A stretch of 64,000 nt of DNA from Salinicola aestuarinus (GCF_003206645.1 NZ_PZJP01000003.1:62001-126000), one strand, 5' to 3'. Positions 36,186-45,330 are shown, counted from the first letter of the stretch. Program-made: numbers and translations. The notes: a model not told the origin generated them from the letters alone.

Positions 36186-36666
36186 GAAGCGTTCCCTTGT
36201 TGAACGAGATTACTGCCACACCCCTGAGCGTCACTATGCCAGACCGACACTTCGGACAGGCCGTCCAACGCGGAACTCCCTGTACGCCGCAAGGCAAAAA
36301 CCCAACGCCAGTGTCGCCACCGGACGATGACACACTCGCGGTGACACCGGGTCGAGAGTCGACAGGGGCCGGGTCGGCGCAACGACTGACATCGCGCCAG
36401 CGCGAGGGGTGAAACCAGTAACGAATTGAGTCGATACGAAAAAATATCGCCGACCGGGCGAACCGGGGCGATCGGAGGCAGCGACGCCGGGCGTCGTGCG
36501 GGGGAGAATGCGCTAGGGCGGAGTCATGCGGACAGTCACGCTCGTGGCGGTTGATGGCATACCGACGATGTCTCGGCGTTGCGCCGCGGCCCTAGGGCGC
36601 GGAATCGACGGCAGTGATCGTTACAGGCGGCGGAGTCTACCACCGACGCCATGTCGACCCAACCGT
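36186..36666. other. Gene-free stretch upstream of the SulP gene
   Basis: About 480 bp without a supported gene. It should hold the leftward sulP promoter. Only short GC-rich hairpins such as GACGCCGGGCGTC near 36482 were noticed. Frames on both strands look like random GC-rich shadows. Confidence 0.5.
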
Positions 36667-37935
36667 TCAGGGCAGACGACCCTCGGGTGGTCGCAGCCAG
36701 CGGTAGGGGTAGCGTCCACCGTTGCCGGGATAGCCGAACTCGAGAATTCCCGCGCCGGAAGGATCGAGAAGCGCACGCTCTCCCCGATACCGGCTGGCCA
36801 TCGGTATCCACGCGTCGCCGTCTCGGCTGAGTAGCAGATGGCTTCTATCCCCCCGGCCGCTATCGAGCAGCATCACATTCCGGCCGCCCTGAAGGTGCCT
36901 GAGCGGCTCGCCGCCGGTCTCCAGCAGCGGCTCGCGCTTCTCGCCACGCAAGCGATAGAGCCTATAGCGCGTCGGCTCGCCGGATTCATGCAGCGCCAGC
37001 AGCGAACCGTCTCTCGCCGTGAGCATGCCGGTGAACCGCCCTGCCTCTTCATTGGCTTCGAGGATGCGCCCGCTGTCGGCATCGAGCCGGTAGTTCACCA
37101 TCCCACGGCCGTCGGTCCCCCGGTAGCTGCTGTACGCGTGTATCTCGCCCGCGTCGTCGAGTGCCCAGTCGAATCTCGGGTCTCGAGGCAGCGCACCCCC
37201 CAGCGTGGCATCGTAGGTAAGCAATGCCTTAGCGCTCGAAAGGGTTTTCCAGTGCTGGCCGGCGTCGCGGGAGGCGTAAAGCGTATCGCTGTCCGCAAGC
37301 CAGATGTTGTCTCTCGCGACGTTTACGAAACTGGCCATGCTATCGGCTTGCTCGAGCACGCGCTGGGCAGCGAGATGCCAGTGTCGGCCGAGATCTTCGG
37401 AGGCGAACAGGGTCTGATCCGGCGTTTTCGGCAGGCGGGCAAGGAGATAGCAGGTCGTTTCACCGCAGCGCAGATCGAGAATCTCGCCGAGTAGCCTGGC
37501 CACCGTCTCCACTCGCTCGCCGTCGCTACGCAGCAGATAGTAGAGCGATGGCTCACGGTAGCGCGGCGTCACGTCGTCATCCGGTGCCGGGGGCGTCAGA
37601 CAGTTGAAGATCGGCCGTGCCGATCCGGCCTCGAGCGTCGGCGTCCCGCTCGCCGACTCGGCCGCGCACGTTGGGCGACAGTCACCCGCCGCTGCACATG
37701 CTTCCACTTCGGCATCACGGCCATGGGATTCGAGCACCAGCAGTGCTTCCTCCCCGGCCGCCGTCCCGGTCAGCGAGCGCCACTCGATCGGCTCTCGCAG
37801 CGCATGGGCGAGTGTCTGATCCGCGCCTCGCTGCCAGCCGAACGCATACGCGGCCATGAAGTGCCAGACGAGGGTGAATACGCCGACGATCGCCAAAGTG
37901 GCGAGGACCCAGGGGCGAATCCAGACGGGCAGCAT
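36667..37935 (-). CDS. Cassette gene C, copy 1: membrane-anchored Asp-box (BNR) repeat protein
   Basis: This protein of unknown function (422 residues) has an N-terminal anchor helix (VLATLAIVGVFTLVWHFMA), a Cys-containing region (CAAAGDCRPTCA) and a large extracytoplasmic domain. The domain carries repeated Asp-box motifs: SEDLGRHWH, SRDAGQHWK and SRDGDAW. Such motifs mark beta-propellers of the sialidase/YCF48 type. It aligns along its length with the product of 40991-42235. It lies 2 bp after gene B copy 1, so the A-B-C order is one transcript. Confidence 0.75.
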   Translation of the reverse strand: MLPVWIRPWVLATLAIVGVFTLVWHFMAAYAFGWQRGADQTLAHALREPIEWRSLTGTAAGEEALLVLESHGRDAEVEACAAAGDCRPTCAAESASGTPTLEAGSARPIFNCLTPPAPDDDVTPRYREPSLYYLLRSDGERVETVARLLGEILDLRCGETTCYLLARLPKTPDQTLFASEDLGRHWHLAAQRVLEQADSMASFVNVARDNIWLADSDTLYASRDAGQHWKTLSSAKALLTYDATLGGALPRDPRFDWALDDAGEIHAYSSYRGTDGRGMVNYRLDADSGRILEANEEAGRFTGMLTARDGSLLALHESGEPTRYRLYRLRGEKREPLLETGGEPLRHLQGGRNVMLLDSGRGDRSHLLLSRDGDAWIPMASRYRGERALLDPSGAGILEFGYPGNGGRYPYRWLRPPEGRLP

Positions 37936-37937
37936 GA

Positions 37938-39212
37938 TCAGCGAAACTCGTCGAGGCGAGCGGAGCGACCGTTGTGTAGCCGCCAGCGATAGGCGATACC
38001 CAGCAGTCGCTCGAAGGGAAGATGAGAGCGCTGGCCGTAGTAGAACTTGTGGATGCGATCGACGATCAGCCCGATCACACCCGCGATCAGCGTTGACATC
38101 ACGACATTCACTCCGACGAACAGCGACACGGCTTCACGAACGGCCCAGGCATCCGGCCAAACGCCCTGCGACAGCCAGTCCTGTAGGGTAAACACGATGA
38201 AGGTGATCATCATGAAGGCGAACAGGAAGACCAGAAACGACTGCACACCTATGCGTCCCAGTCGCGTGTAGGGGGCGCCTTGTAAAGTGAGCTGAGCTCG
38301 GCCGTCCTCGCCGTCGAGAATGGCATGGACTTCGCCGTCACCCACCAGCGTCAAAACCGAGACCCGATCACCCTCACCGATGAACAGCGGCGCCCGACGA
38401 TAGAAGACCGGATCGAGCACCTTGCCCACGTCGCCGTGGAAGCTACGCAGCGTGAAGTCTCCGCCGCCACAGCGGAAATGATAGCGACGGTAGTCACGCC
38501 GATAGCGCCCTCGCCCCTCGGTTTCGATGACGAGACGTACGTGCTCTGCCCGCCCCTGGACCAGCCCGATGCCGTGATGAGCGCCATCCTCGAGCGAGAG
38601 CGGCGTCGCCGGGAGTGACGACAGCGGAATCGCCGTCCCATGGGTCGAAGGCCCGTCAGTGAGGTGACGTTGCAGCGCCCGCTCTGTCGGGTGCCAGCGT
38701 ATCGCGAGTCGGTAGAGCGATAGACCAAGCATGCCGGCTGCCGTGATTCCCAGCAGCGCTTGGAGCGTCATCCACCAGACACCATCGCTGGGTAGCGCCG
38801 TTATCCACCAGGCCATCAGCGGCGCCGACAGCAGTCCGATCGGCAATAGCCAGGACCAGGACGATTCGGGACGACGGAGCAGGCCGCCATCCTCACGTGC
38901 AAGCCAGTGCAGCCAGCCGCTGCCGTCACGCAGACGCGACGCCCCGATCACCAGACGCTCCCCGGGGTGGGGGTCGCGTGCGCTGTCCTCCATTTCCGCG
39001 AACTGCTCGCGGTAGAAGAAGAAAGCGCCACCGTCGGTGGAGAGCCGACAGAGCGTACGGCCCTCGACTGGCGGGTCGCACTTCAGCGCAAGGCAGCGCA
39101 CCTCGCCGCTGATGACGCGAGAAGATGCAGACAGGGACGGAGTCGCCGCGGCACTCACCGACACGTAAAGCCCCTCTCGGCGCCCGTGCGATACGACGCC
39201 GTCGATATCCAC
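37938..39212 (-). CDS. Cassette gene B, copy 1: four-helix membrane protein
   Basis: The product of 424 residues is of unknown function. An N-terminal soluble segment (TLCRLSTDGGAFFFYREQFAE) precedes two helices (residues about 120-170), a central soluble beta-rich domain (VQGRAEHVRLVIETEGRGRY to VSVLTLVGDGEVHAILDG), two more helices, and a basic cytoplasmic tail (FERLLGIAYRWRLHNG). The product of 42232-43404 is the parallel copy. The GTG start follows the gene A stop without a gap. Confidence 0.72.
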   Translation of the reverse strand: MDIDGVVSHGRREGLYVSVSAAATPSLSASSRVISGEVRCLALKCDPPVEGRTLCRLSTDGGAFFFYREQFAEMEDSARDPHPGERLVIGASRLRDGSGWLHWLAREDGGLLRRPESSWSWLLPIGLLSAPLMAWWITALPSDGVWWMTLQALLGITAAGMLGLSLYRLAIRWHPTERALQRHLTDGPSTHGTAIPLSSLPATPLSLEDGAHHGIGLVQGRAEHVRLVIETEGRGRYRRDYRRYHFRCGGGDFTLRSFHGDVGKVLDPVFYRRAPLFIGEGDRVSVLTLVGDGEVHAILDGEDGRAQLTLQGAPYTRLGRIGVQSFLVFLFAFMMITFIVFTLQDWLSQGVWPDAWAVREAVSLFVGVNVVMSTLIAGVIGLIVDRIHKFYYGQRSHLPFERLLGIAYRWRLHNGRSARLDEFR

Positions 39213-40886
39213 TTATCGCTCATCAATTGCCCTCTGGTCAGTATCGACGACACCTGAATCGAAGCGCTGGGTGGCGAACGGTGCCGTATCCATGCCGCGT
39301 GCTGCGAAGTACCCGGCGAGCGCCTGGGTCACGGCGTTGAACTCCACGTCGGTCATGCCGTGGTAGGCCGAGGCGGTAACGAAGAGATAGGGGCTCGGCG
39401 TCATGGTCAGCCACTGCTCGATCATCGCCTGAGGGAGTGTGGGACGCGCCTGCAAACTCTCCTCGATTCGCTCGGGCAGCGTTGCGATATCTCGGTAATT
39501 GACGCGCCAGCTCAGCGTACGCATCGATCGCGCAGAGGCCTCCGGTTCGAGAGCATCACTCGCCATGAGATAGAGATAGAGCGTGCGCTCTCCCTCGACC
39601 GGCGCCTGCGAGACGCGCGTGCGCGGCGTTTGCTCGATAAGTTCGCCGTGCCGCAGACCGACCCGGTAGCCTTCGGCCTCGCCACCGAGGAGAAAATCGG
39701 AAATTCGACCCGCGGCGCTCATGAGATCGAGCGCCGGCATGCCGATGCCCGAGTAGACGGTGACGTTGGGGAGGAGCACGGGGCGCACGGCCACCGGCGC
39801 CGAACGGCCCCAGAGAAATACCGGCCCTTTTTCCGCGATGGCTCGTGCCAGGCGATGCTTGCTGAGTTCGAAGGCCGCCGGCGCTTTCTCTTGCATGCCG
39901 TCGAACGGACTGGGATTGACCACCGAGCGGATCTCCGAGCCGAAGAGCCGCACGATCACGAGCAAGGCAAAGAGGCCGAGGACGACATAGGAGAGGATCT
40001 TACGTTGATGGTCCTTCTTCGCCGTGCTGCGCTGCACGGCTGCGCTGTTGGCGGCCCCGAGACGCGTCGCCGCGTCCTGCGCCGGCCCTGCCCGCGACGC
40101 CAATGGCGCCTGGCGTTTGCCGCCGGCACGGTCCTGGATAGAGGTGTCGATGTCGGTGTCATCGAGAGACGACGCCGCTTCTGTCGCTGCCGCCGTCGAA
40201 GACGCGCCGAACAGCTGCCGCCGGCCGAGAGGCGGTGTCTCCGCGAGCAGCGCCACCTGACCGTTCGCGGCAAGAACCGCCGCGTCCACGAAGCCGACGT
40301 AATCGAGAATGTCCTCGGCGTAGTGGCGCCGATCCAGATGATATCGCAGGCGCCGGCCGTCGGTGAGTGTGAGCACCAGCGACGGCGCGTTGTGTTCCCA
40401 GCGAAACGGCGCTATGTCACGCGCTTTGCGATAGCCGGTGATCTCATCGAAAGGGATACGGCCGTGCAGACGAGAGCGAAAGCCGTCGGCATCGACGGTG
40501 ATGTGCTCCGCCAGGCCAAGGCCGCGGCGTGCCCGCTGCCAGAAGACGCCGACCGCCCCCAGCAGAACGACGATCGCAACGATACCGCAACCCCACCACC
40601 CCTCCGAGGGCACGCGTCGATACGTCACCGAGAGCCCCACATAGAGCGCGGCCAGGCCGACGACAAAAACCAGTAGCGCCCAACCGCGCAGGTCGGCTCT
40701 ATCGAGATGGAATTCGAGCGGGTCCGAGACACTCAACGCCAGTGTTTCCCTCTGCTCTTGGCTGAAATAGACTCGCTTCGCGTTAGTCACGACTCGGGAC
40801 CCGTCGGTGCCGGTAGCCGCGTTCACGACCCGCAGCCCCTGCGCCTGAAGCGCCGATTGAGCCAATGGACTCAAGCAGTAGCGCAT
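39213..40886 (-). CDS. Cassette gene A, copy 1: three-helix membrane protein
   Basis: The 557-residue product is of unknown function. Helices lie at about 70-88 and 98-117, followed by a cytoplasmic beta-rich stretch (ITVDADGFRSRLHGRIPFDEITGY to LVLTLTDGRRLRYHLD) that looks like a bacterial PH-like domain. A low-complexity linker, a third helix at 298-315 and an extracytoplasmic C-terminal domain of about 240 residues follow. The product of 43397-44950 is the paralogue but lacks the first 50 residues. DNA coding residues about 36-69 recurs almost exactly at 45217-45320. Confidence 0.75.
   Translation of the reverse strand: MRYCLSPLAQSALQAQGLRVVNAATGTDGSRVVTNAKRVYFSQEQRETLALSVSDPLEFHLDRADLRGWALLVFVVGLAALYVGLSVTYRRVPSEGWWGCGIVAIVVLLGAVGVFWQRARRGLGLAEHITVDADGFRSRLHGRIPFDEITGYRKARDIAPFRWEHNAPSLVLTLTDGRRLRYHLDRRHYAEDILDYVGFVDAAVLAANGQVALLAETPPLGRRQLFGASSTAAATEAASSLDDTDIDTSIQDRAGGKRQAPLASRAGPAQDAATRLGAANSAAVQRSTAKKDHQRKILSYVVLGLFALLVIVRLFGSEIRSVVNPSPFDGMQEKAPAAFELSKHRLARAIAEKGPVFLWGRSAPVAVRPVLLPNVTVYSGIGMPALDLMSAAGRISDFLLGGEAEGYRVGLRHGELIEQTPRTRVSQAPVEGERTLYLYLMASDALEPEASARSMRTLSWRVNYRDIATLPERIEESLQARPTLPQAMIEQWLTMTPSPYLFVTASAYHGMTDVEFNAVTQALAGYFAARGMDTAPFATQRFDSGVVDTDQRAIDER
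40679..40782 (-). repeat. 104-bp repeat inside gene A copy 1 (partner at 45217-45320)
   Basis: This segment and 45217-45320 differ at only about 3 of 104 bases and are in the same orientation, 4,538 bp apart. They bracket the whole A2-B2-C2 unit, so homologous recombination between them could delete or amplify it. Confidence 0.9.
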
Positions 40887-40899
40887 CGTTCATTCGCAA

Positions 40900-40959
40900 A
40901 ATGTCACCAAACCGCTATCAATGTAACCACCCCACTTTCAACGTAACCGCGCCGCTATC
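40900..40959. repeat. Three 20-bp direct repeats upstream of gene A copy 1
   Basis: The copies at 40900, 40920 and 40940 read AATGTCACCAAACCGCTATC, AATGTAACCACCCCACTTTC and AACGTAACCGCGCCGCTATC, which gives AAYGTMACC at exact 20-bp spacing, two helical turns. They lie 14 bp upstream of the leftward A1 start, between C2 and A1. They may be regulator-binding sites. Confidence 0.75.
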
Positions 40960-40990
40960 TTGGCCGGCACGCGATGGAACGGCCAAACAT

Positions 40991-42235
40991 TCACGGTCTG
41001 ACCCAGCGATAGTCGACATCGCCGGTTTCGTCTAGTGGGTCGATACGCAAGAAGTTGCCGGTCGCGGGATCGAAAATAGTCACAGCTCTAGGAGAATACG
41101 TTCGCCGCCGCTCGAAGCTATCTCCCCCATCGCGGCTCAGCATCATATGCGCGCCGTCGCCACGCCCCCGATTCATCAGCAGCGTCTCGCCGTTGGTATG
41201 AAGCTGTGAAAGCGGCACCTTCCCGGTCTCGAGATGCGTGCGCCACTCTCCTGCGCTGAGTCGAATCAAGCTGTAGCGCTCCAGTGGCGCATCACGATGG
41301 ATGGCGTAGACGCCGATCTCCGGACGACCGACCAGCGACTCGAAGCGGCCGGAATGGACGTCGACGGAGAGAATGTCGCCACTCGCGCCATCCAGTTGGA
41401 ACAGCACCATCGACGCGGACTCGACATCGTCACGGTAACCATAGAGCCGGCCGGTTTCATCGAGGGCCCATTGCGTGGGATCGGTCACGTATCCCTTGTA
41501 AAGCGCATCGTTACCAGCGCGCGGGCGGTAGCTAACCAGCGTCCGCTCCGAGGCGATTGTTCGCCAGTGATGCCCGCCGTCCTCGGTGAAATAAACACTT
41601 CCCCCACTGACGATCCAGGCGCTTTCGCCCTCGATTCCCAACACCTCGACGCCGTAGCTAACGCCTAGCCCCTGCATCTCGATCCAGCGCCAGTGATGTC
41701 CAGCGTCGTGGGAGACGAAACCGGTGAGCCCTCGCCGGCCATTCATGTTGCCAAAGAGGTAGCAGTGCCCGCTCTCGCCGCAACCCACACCGTTGATGTC
41801 GCCCTGCGCGCGCGCTACGACGGTGAGACGTTCGCTCTCACCTCGCAGCAGATAGCTCAAGCCGTGGCTCGCCGTGCCGGGCGAATGCGCATCAGCAGAG
41901 GGCGGAATCGAGCAGTTGAGTATGGGCGCGGCGGGACCGGCCTCGACACGACCGCCAGCTGCGCAGTCGTGACGACACGTTCTCGCTTCGCTGCACGCCT
42001 CTACCTCGGCATCGCGGCCGTTGGACGCCAGCGTCAAGAGCGTATCGTCGCCGGCGCGTGTCGCCGAGAGGGTAAACCACTCTAGCGGGGGTCGCAGATC
42101 GTGCTCGAGAGTGCGAGCCAGTCCCTCGTGCCACGCGCCCGCGCTCATCTGCGTTTGGCTCCAGAAGAGATGGAACGGTACGTAGATCAGTACCGCCACG
42201 GCGAACCAAGGGCGGACCCAAGTCGGCACCATCAT
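40991..42235 (-). CDS. Cassette gene C, copy 2: membrane-anchored Asp-box repeat protein
   Basis: The 414-residue paralogue of 36667-37935 has an N-terminal helix (FAVAVLIYVPFHLFW), a Cys-containing linker (CSEARTCRHDCA) and Asp-box motifs SHDAGHHWR, TEDGGHHWR and SRDGGDSF. Shared landmarks with copy 1 include SNGRDAEVEAC, GRGDGAHMMLSRDG and the DYRWVRP terminus. Its start overlaps the end of gene B copy 2 by 4 bases. Confidence 0.75.
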   Translation of the reverse strand: MMVPTWVRPWFAVAVLIYVPFHLFWSQTQMSAGAWHEGLARTLEHDLRPPLEWFTLSATRAGDDTLLTLASNGRDAEVEACSEARTCRHDCAAGGRVEAGPAAPILNCSIPPSADAHSPGTASHGLSYLLRGESERLTVVARAQGDINGVGCGESGHCYLFGNMNGRRGLTGFVSHDAGHHWRWIEMQGLGVSYGVEVLGIEGESAWIVSGGSVYFTEDGGHHWRTIASERTLVSYRPRAGNDALYKGYVTDPTQWALDETGRLYGYRDDVESASMVLFQLDGASGDILSVDVHSGRFESLVGRPEIGVYAIHRDAPLERYSLIRLSAGEWRTHLETGKVPLSQLHTNGETLLMNRGRGDGAHMMLSRDGGDSFERRRTYSPRAVTIFDPATGNFLRIDPLDETGDVDYRWVRP

Positions 42236-43404
42236 TTCAAGAATCCGTTGAGGACGTCATCGCCCCGATGGCGCATGCGCCACAGATACGCCAAGGCTGC
42301 GATCTTCTCGCTGGGAGCGGCTGCCCGCCCAACCGCCAGACGGCGATACACCAACGCCATGATCAAGCCAATCAACGCGACCATGCCAGCGAATATCTGT
42401 AGCACGATACCGACCAACCCCAGCGCCTCGCGCCAATCCCAGATGTCTGGCGCGATACCCCGGGTTACCCAGTCTCCCACGGAGACGGCTGCCATGATGC
42501 CGACGATGAGTAGTAGCATGAGACCCACAATCCAAAGCATCACGGCGCGGGCGAGTGAACCGCTGCGCCCCGCTTTTGCAACGTGCGCCGCACCATTGTC
42601 GAGATCGAGCACCCCATGAACCTCGCCGTCACCGCTGTGTGTCATCAGCGCCACGCGATCACCGGCCGCCAGGAATAGCGGCGTTTCGCGGCGAAACCAG
42701 GGGCCGGCCCCCTCGCCAATTTCCTTTGCATGCACCGGGACCGTAAAGACCTCACCGCCCAGCGAGACCCGATAGCGCGGTATACCTTGAGCGGTGGGCT
42801 TGATATTGACGCTCTCTACCCGCCCTTGAACGACGCCAACCCCACCGTGAAGGCCGTTACCGAGCGCGAGTTCGTCACAGCGAGGGCGCTGAGGGGGTTC
42901 AGAGGCGATAATGCTCTTGCCGCAACGCTGGCGAGTCAGCGACCGCCGCATGGCTCGTGCGCCCGGATGTAGACGCACCGCGACCGACCACAGCGCCGGA
43001 AGCAGGATGAAGCCACTCGACAGTAGCAACAGGTTGCTCACCAAAGAGAGCCAGCCGCCACCATCTGGGGCGATCATCGCCAAGATGATCGCCGGTGCCA
43101 TGGCCGCCACCCCCAGCAGGGCGGCCAGCGCCGGCCAGCCCGCACTTTTGACCTTAGGCGCATGCAACGTACCGTCTTCACGCTCGATCCAGTCGGCCCA
43201 GGCGGTGCCGTCACTCAGCCGGTGTCCATGGATGACGAGGCGCTCGTCTGGTACGAAACCGGCAGCGGTGAGCGGTTCGACGAACTGCCCAGCCTGGAAG
43301 AAGTAAACGCCGCCACGAGTTCGAAGACGGCACAGCGTCACTTCACCGATCTCGATACGCTCTAGGCGCCGGCACTCGGCACTCAAGCAGAACGTTTCAC
43401 TCAT
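42232..43404 (-). CDS. Cassette gene B, copy 2: four-helix membrane protein
   Basis: The 390-residue paralogue of 37938-39212 starts at ATG 43404 (MSETFCLS), overlapping the gene A stop by 8 bases; a longer frame to 43530 lies inside gene A and is rejected. Shared blocks are TLCRLRTRGGVYFF near the N-terminus, GVVQGRVESV, DRVALMTHSGDGEVHGVLD and IAALAYLWRMRHRG. There are two helices after the first soluble segment and two more near the end. Confidence 0.73.
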   Translation of the reverse strand: MSETFCLSAECRRLERIEIGEVTLCRLRTRGGVYFFQAGQFVEPLTAAGFVPDERLVIHGHRLSDGTAWADWIEREDGTLHAPKVKSAGWPALAALLGVAAMAPAIILAMIAPDGGGWLSLVSNLLLLSSGFILLPALWSVAVRLHPGARAMRRSLTRQRCGKSIIASEPPQRPRCDELALGNGLHGGVGVVQGRVESVNIKPTAQGIPRYRVSLGGEVFTVPVHAKEIGEGAGPWFRRETPLFLAAGDRVALMTHSGDGEVHGVLDLDNGAAHVAKAGRSGSLARAVMLWIVGLMLLLIVGIMAAVSVGDWVTRGIAPDIWDWREALGLVGIVLQIFAGMVALIGLIMALVYRRLAVGRAAAPSEKIAALAYLWRMRHRGDDVLNGFLK

Positions 43405-44950
43405 GGCGACCTCCCCACGCGGCGCTACCTTGCTCGACGCTGCCCGTTTCGAACCGACGACGTTCGAAATCCGCCACATCGACGCCCTGCTCTCGGTAAT
43501 AACGCGCCACCACTCTGGTGGCCTGCGCAAAATCGGCGTCGCTCATGCCTTGATAAGCCGAGGCGGCCACGTAGAGACGCGGGCTTGGCGTCATCTGCAG
43601 CCAGCGCGCAACGATCGCTGCCGGCAAGCGAACACTCGTCTGCTGTCCTTGGCCATCACGTAGGCGCTCGGCCAGCTCGTCCAAGTTCCGGTAGTGCAGT
43701 TGCCAGGCGCTACTATCCATCGGTGCCTGGCTAGTCTTTGCCACCCCTTCCGGCATCAGCAGGAAGAACGACAGGGTATACTCACCTTCTACGGGCGCAG
43801 TCGAGATTCGTGAGGTCCGCGGCAGCGCCCACTCACCGCCGTGGGCCAGACCAAGTTGATAACCCTCGACTTCGCCATCGTCCAGAAACTTGCGGATATC
43901 GCTAGCGGTATTAAGGCGGTCGAGCGTGTCGATGCCCAGCGCCGCTCCTTGAGTCACGTTGGGCAGCAGGACCGGCTTGACGCTCGCGTCGCCCGGTTCG
44001 CCCCAGAGATAGACCGGTCCTTTGCCAGCGATGGCGCGCTCGAGGCGGCTGACGGCGAGATCGATCGAGTGCACGGAGGTCTCTTGCATGCCTTCGAGCG
44101 GATTGGGCGTGAACGTCGATTTGATCTCCGGGCCGCACGCTCGAATGAAATAACTCAACGACAGTAGCAAGGCGGCAATCACCTGCCATTTGCGATGTTT
44201 GACGAACCATTGGGTCGCCCGTTTATCCGCCGCGCGATTGGCCTTGCTCATGCGACTGACGTCATCATCGCGGCCAGTGCTGTTGTCGGTTGCCCGGCCC
44301 GGGCGCGGCTCATCCTTGCTTTCGACCCGAGCGGTCTCATTCGGTACGGTGACTTGGGCCATCGATGGCGTATCGAGTCCCCGACTCATCGTACCAGCCG
44401 GATGCGCCGACGCGAGAGTCTCAGCGTAAATGGCACTGCGACTGGGAAACGTGCCTTCCTGCGCGACGGAACGCTGCCCCAGCCCGACCAGGATCGCCTC
44501 GAGGCAGCCCAGATAATCCAGCAATTCAGCGGTGTAGTGTCGGCTATCCAGATGAAAGTGCACACGTCGGCGATCGGTGAGCACCAACATCAGCGACGGC
44601 GCGCTCACTTCGAATCGCCACAGACGCGAATCACGGCCCTGACGATGACGCTCCACGTTATCGAAGGCGATGCGGCCATATAGGCGTGAGTCGAAGCCAG
44701 TGTCATCGATGGTTATCTTCTCCTGGCGTCCCTTGGCTCGCCGGGCGCGAGCACCATAGACACCGATGACGCCAAGCCAAAGGACAATCAGCATCACGCT
44801 GGCGGGTAGTCCCAACGAACTGGGAAGATAAGTTGTGAGCAGGGGCAACAGGACCGAGACGACTGCCAGCCCAAGTACCGCCGTGATCAGCGCGACCCCT
44901 CGAAGATCGGCGCGGTCGTGGTGGTAGTAAAAAGTACTAGGTGGGTTCAT
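43397..44950 (-). CDS. Cassette gene A, copy 2: three-helix membrane protein
   Basis: The 517-residue paralogue of 39213-40886 begins directly at the DRADLRG block, without the first 50 residues of copy 1. The PH-like stretch (ITIDDTGFDSRLYGRIAFDN), third helix (WQVIAALLLSLSYFIRACG) and C-terminal blocks (MQETSVHSIDLAVSRLERAI, LLPNVTQGAALGIDTLD, QMTPSPRLYVAASAYQGMSD) all align with copy 1. It is the first gene of the leftward run A2-B2-C2-A1-B1-C1. Confidence 0.75.
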   Translation of the reverse strand: MNPPSTFYYHHDRADLRGVALITAVLGLAVVSVLLPLLTTYLPSSLGLPASVMLIVLWLGVIGVYGARARRAKGRQEKITIDDTGFDSRLYGRIAFDNVERHRQGRDSRLWRFEVSAPSLMLVLTDRRRVHFHLDSRHYTAELLDYLGCLEAILVGLGQRSVAQEGTFPSRSAIYAETLASAHPAGTMSRGLDTPSMAQVTVPNETARVESKDEPRPGRATDNSTGRDDDVSRMSKANRAADKRATQWFVKHRKWQVIAALLLSLSYFIRACGPEIKSTFTPNPLEGMQETSVHSIDLAVSRLERAIAGKGPVYLWGEPGDASVKPVLLPNVTQGAALGIDTLDRLNTASDIRKFLDDGEVEGYQLGLAHGGEWALPRTSRISTAPVEGEYTLSFFLLMPEGVAKTSQAPMDSSAWQLHYRNLDELAERLRDGQGQQTSVRLPAAIVARWLQMTPSPRLYVAASAYQGMSDADFAQATRVVARYYREQGVDVADFERRRFETGSVEQGSAAWGGRHE

Positions 44951-45022
44951 CGCGTGAGCGTTCTGTCGACGGTGTCTGGCGGCACGGAAATCTTAACAAT
45001 GATGACCACGAATGATGGCGAT

Positions 45023-45064
45023 ACTGTACCCAATAACAACTGCTCCCAACGACACTGTTCCCAA
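45023..45064. repeat. Three short repeats upstream of gene A copy 2
   Basis: ACTGNNCCCAA occurs at 45023, 45039 and 45054, spaced 16 and 15 bp, about 73-115 bp upstream of the leftward A2 start. The sequence differs from the 20-bp repeats before A1 but the placement is similar. Confidence 0.6.
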
Positions 45065-45094
45065 CACTATGAGCATCGTGACGGATTCATTCTA

Positions 45095-45330
45095 AGCTAG
45101 GCTTTGTCTCGACAATGCCTGCGCTCGTCGATGAAACATTGAAATCGATTCTTCGACCCGTATGCCATATTTCTCTTTTCGTCTCTGCATCATCGATTCT
45201 TGGAAGCGACTAGGCACCCAACCGCGCAGGTCGGCTCTATCGAGGTCGAATTCGAGCGGGTCCGAGACACTCAACGCCAGTGTTTCCCTCTGCTCGTGGC
45301 TGAAATAGACTCGCTTCGCGCCAGTCCCGC
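45095..45330 (-). pseudogene. Fragment of a third gene A
   Basis: On the minus strand the frame reads AKRVYFSHEQRETLALSVSD, then PLEFDLDRADLRGW, nearly the same as gene A copy 1 residues 36-69. It breaks off at 45217 into unrelated sequence (VPSRFQESMMQRRKEKYG) and stops at 45092. It is the remains of another cassette copy truncated by rearrangement. Confidence 0.8.
45217..45320 (-). repeat. 104-bp repeat (partner at 40679-40782)
   Basis: This is the second copy of the near-identical repeat from gene A. Identity begins and ends sharply at CCCAACCG and CTTCGCG, which marks the recombination or truncation borders. Confidence 0.9.

Noticed and set aside
34500..36203. 567-codon plus-strand open frame opposite the SulP gene
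   Set aside because: The protein would be a Asp/His/Arg/Gln-rich string without domains, mirroring the SulP helices; the SulP gene is clear.
39360..40676. 438-codon plus-strand frame opposite gene A copy 1
   Set aside because: Gene A has a paralogue at 43397-44950 with conserved protein sequence, while the opposite frame has none, so gene A is the real frame.
45092..45216. Insertion-sequence end next to the gene A fragment
   Set aside because: The sequence resembles no IS terminus I can name and no transposase remnant or inverted repeat was found.
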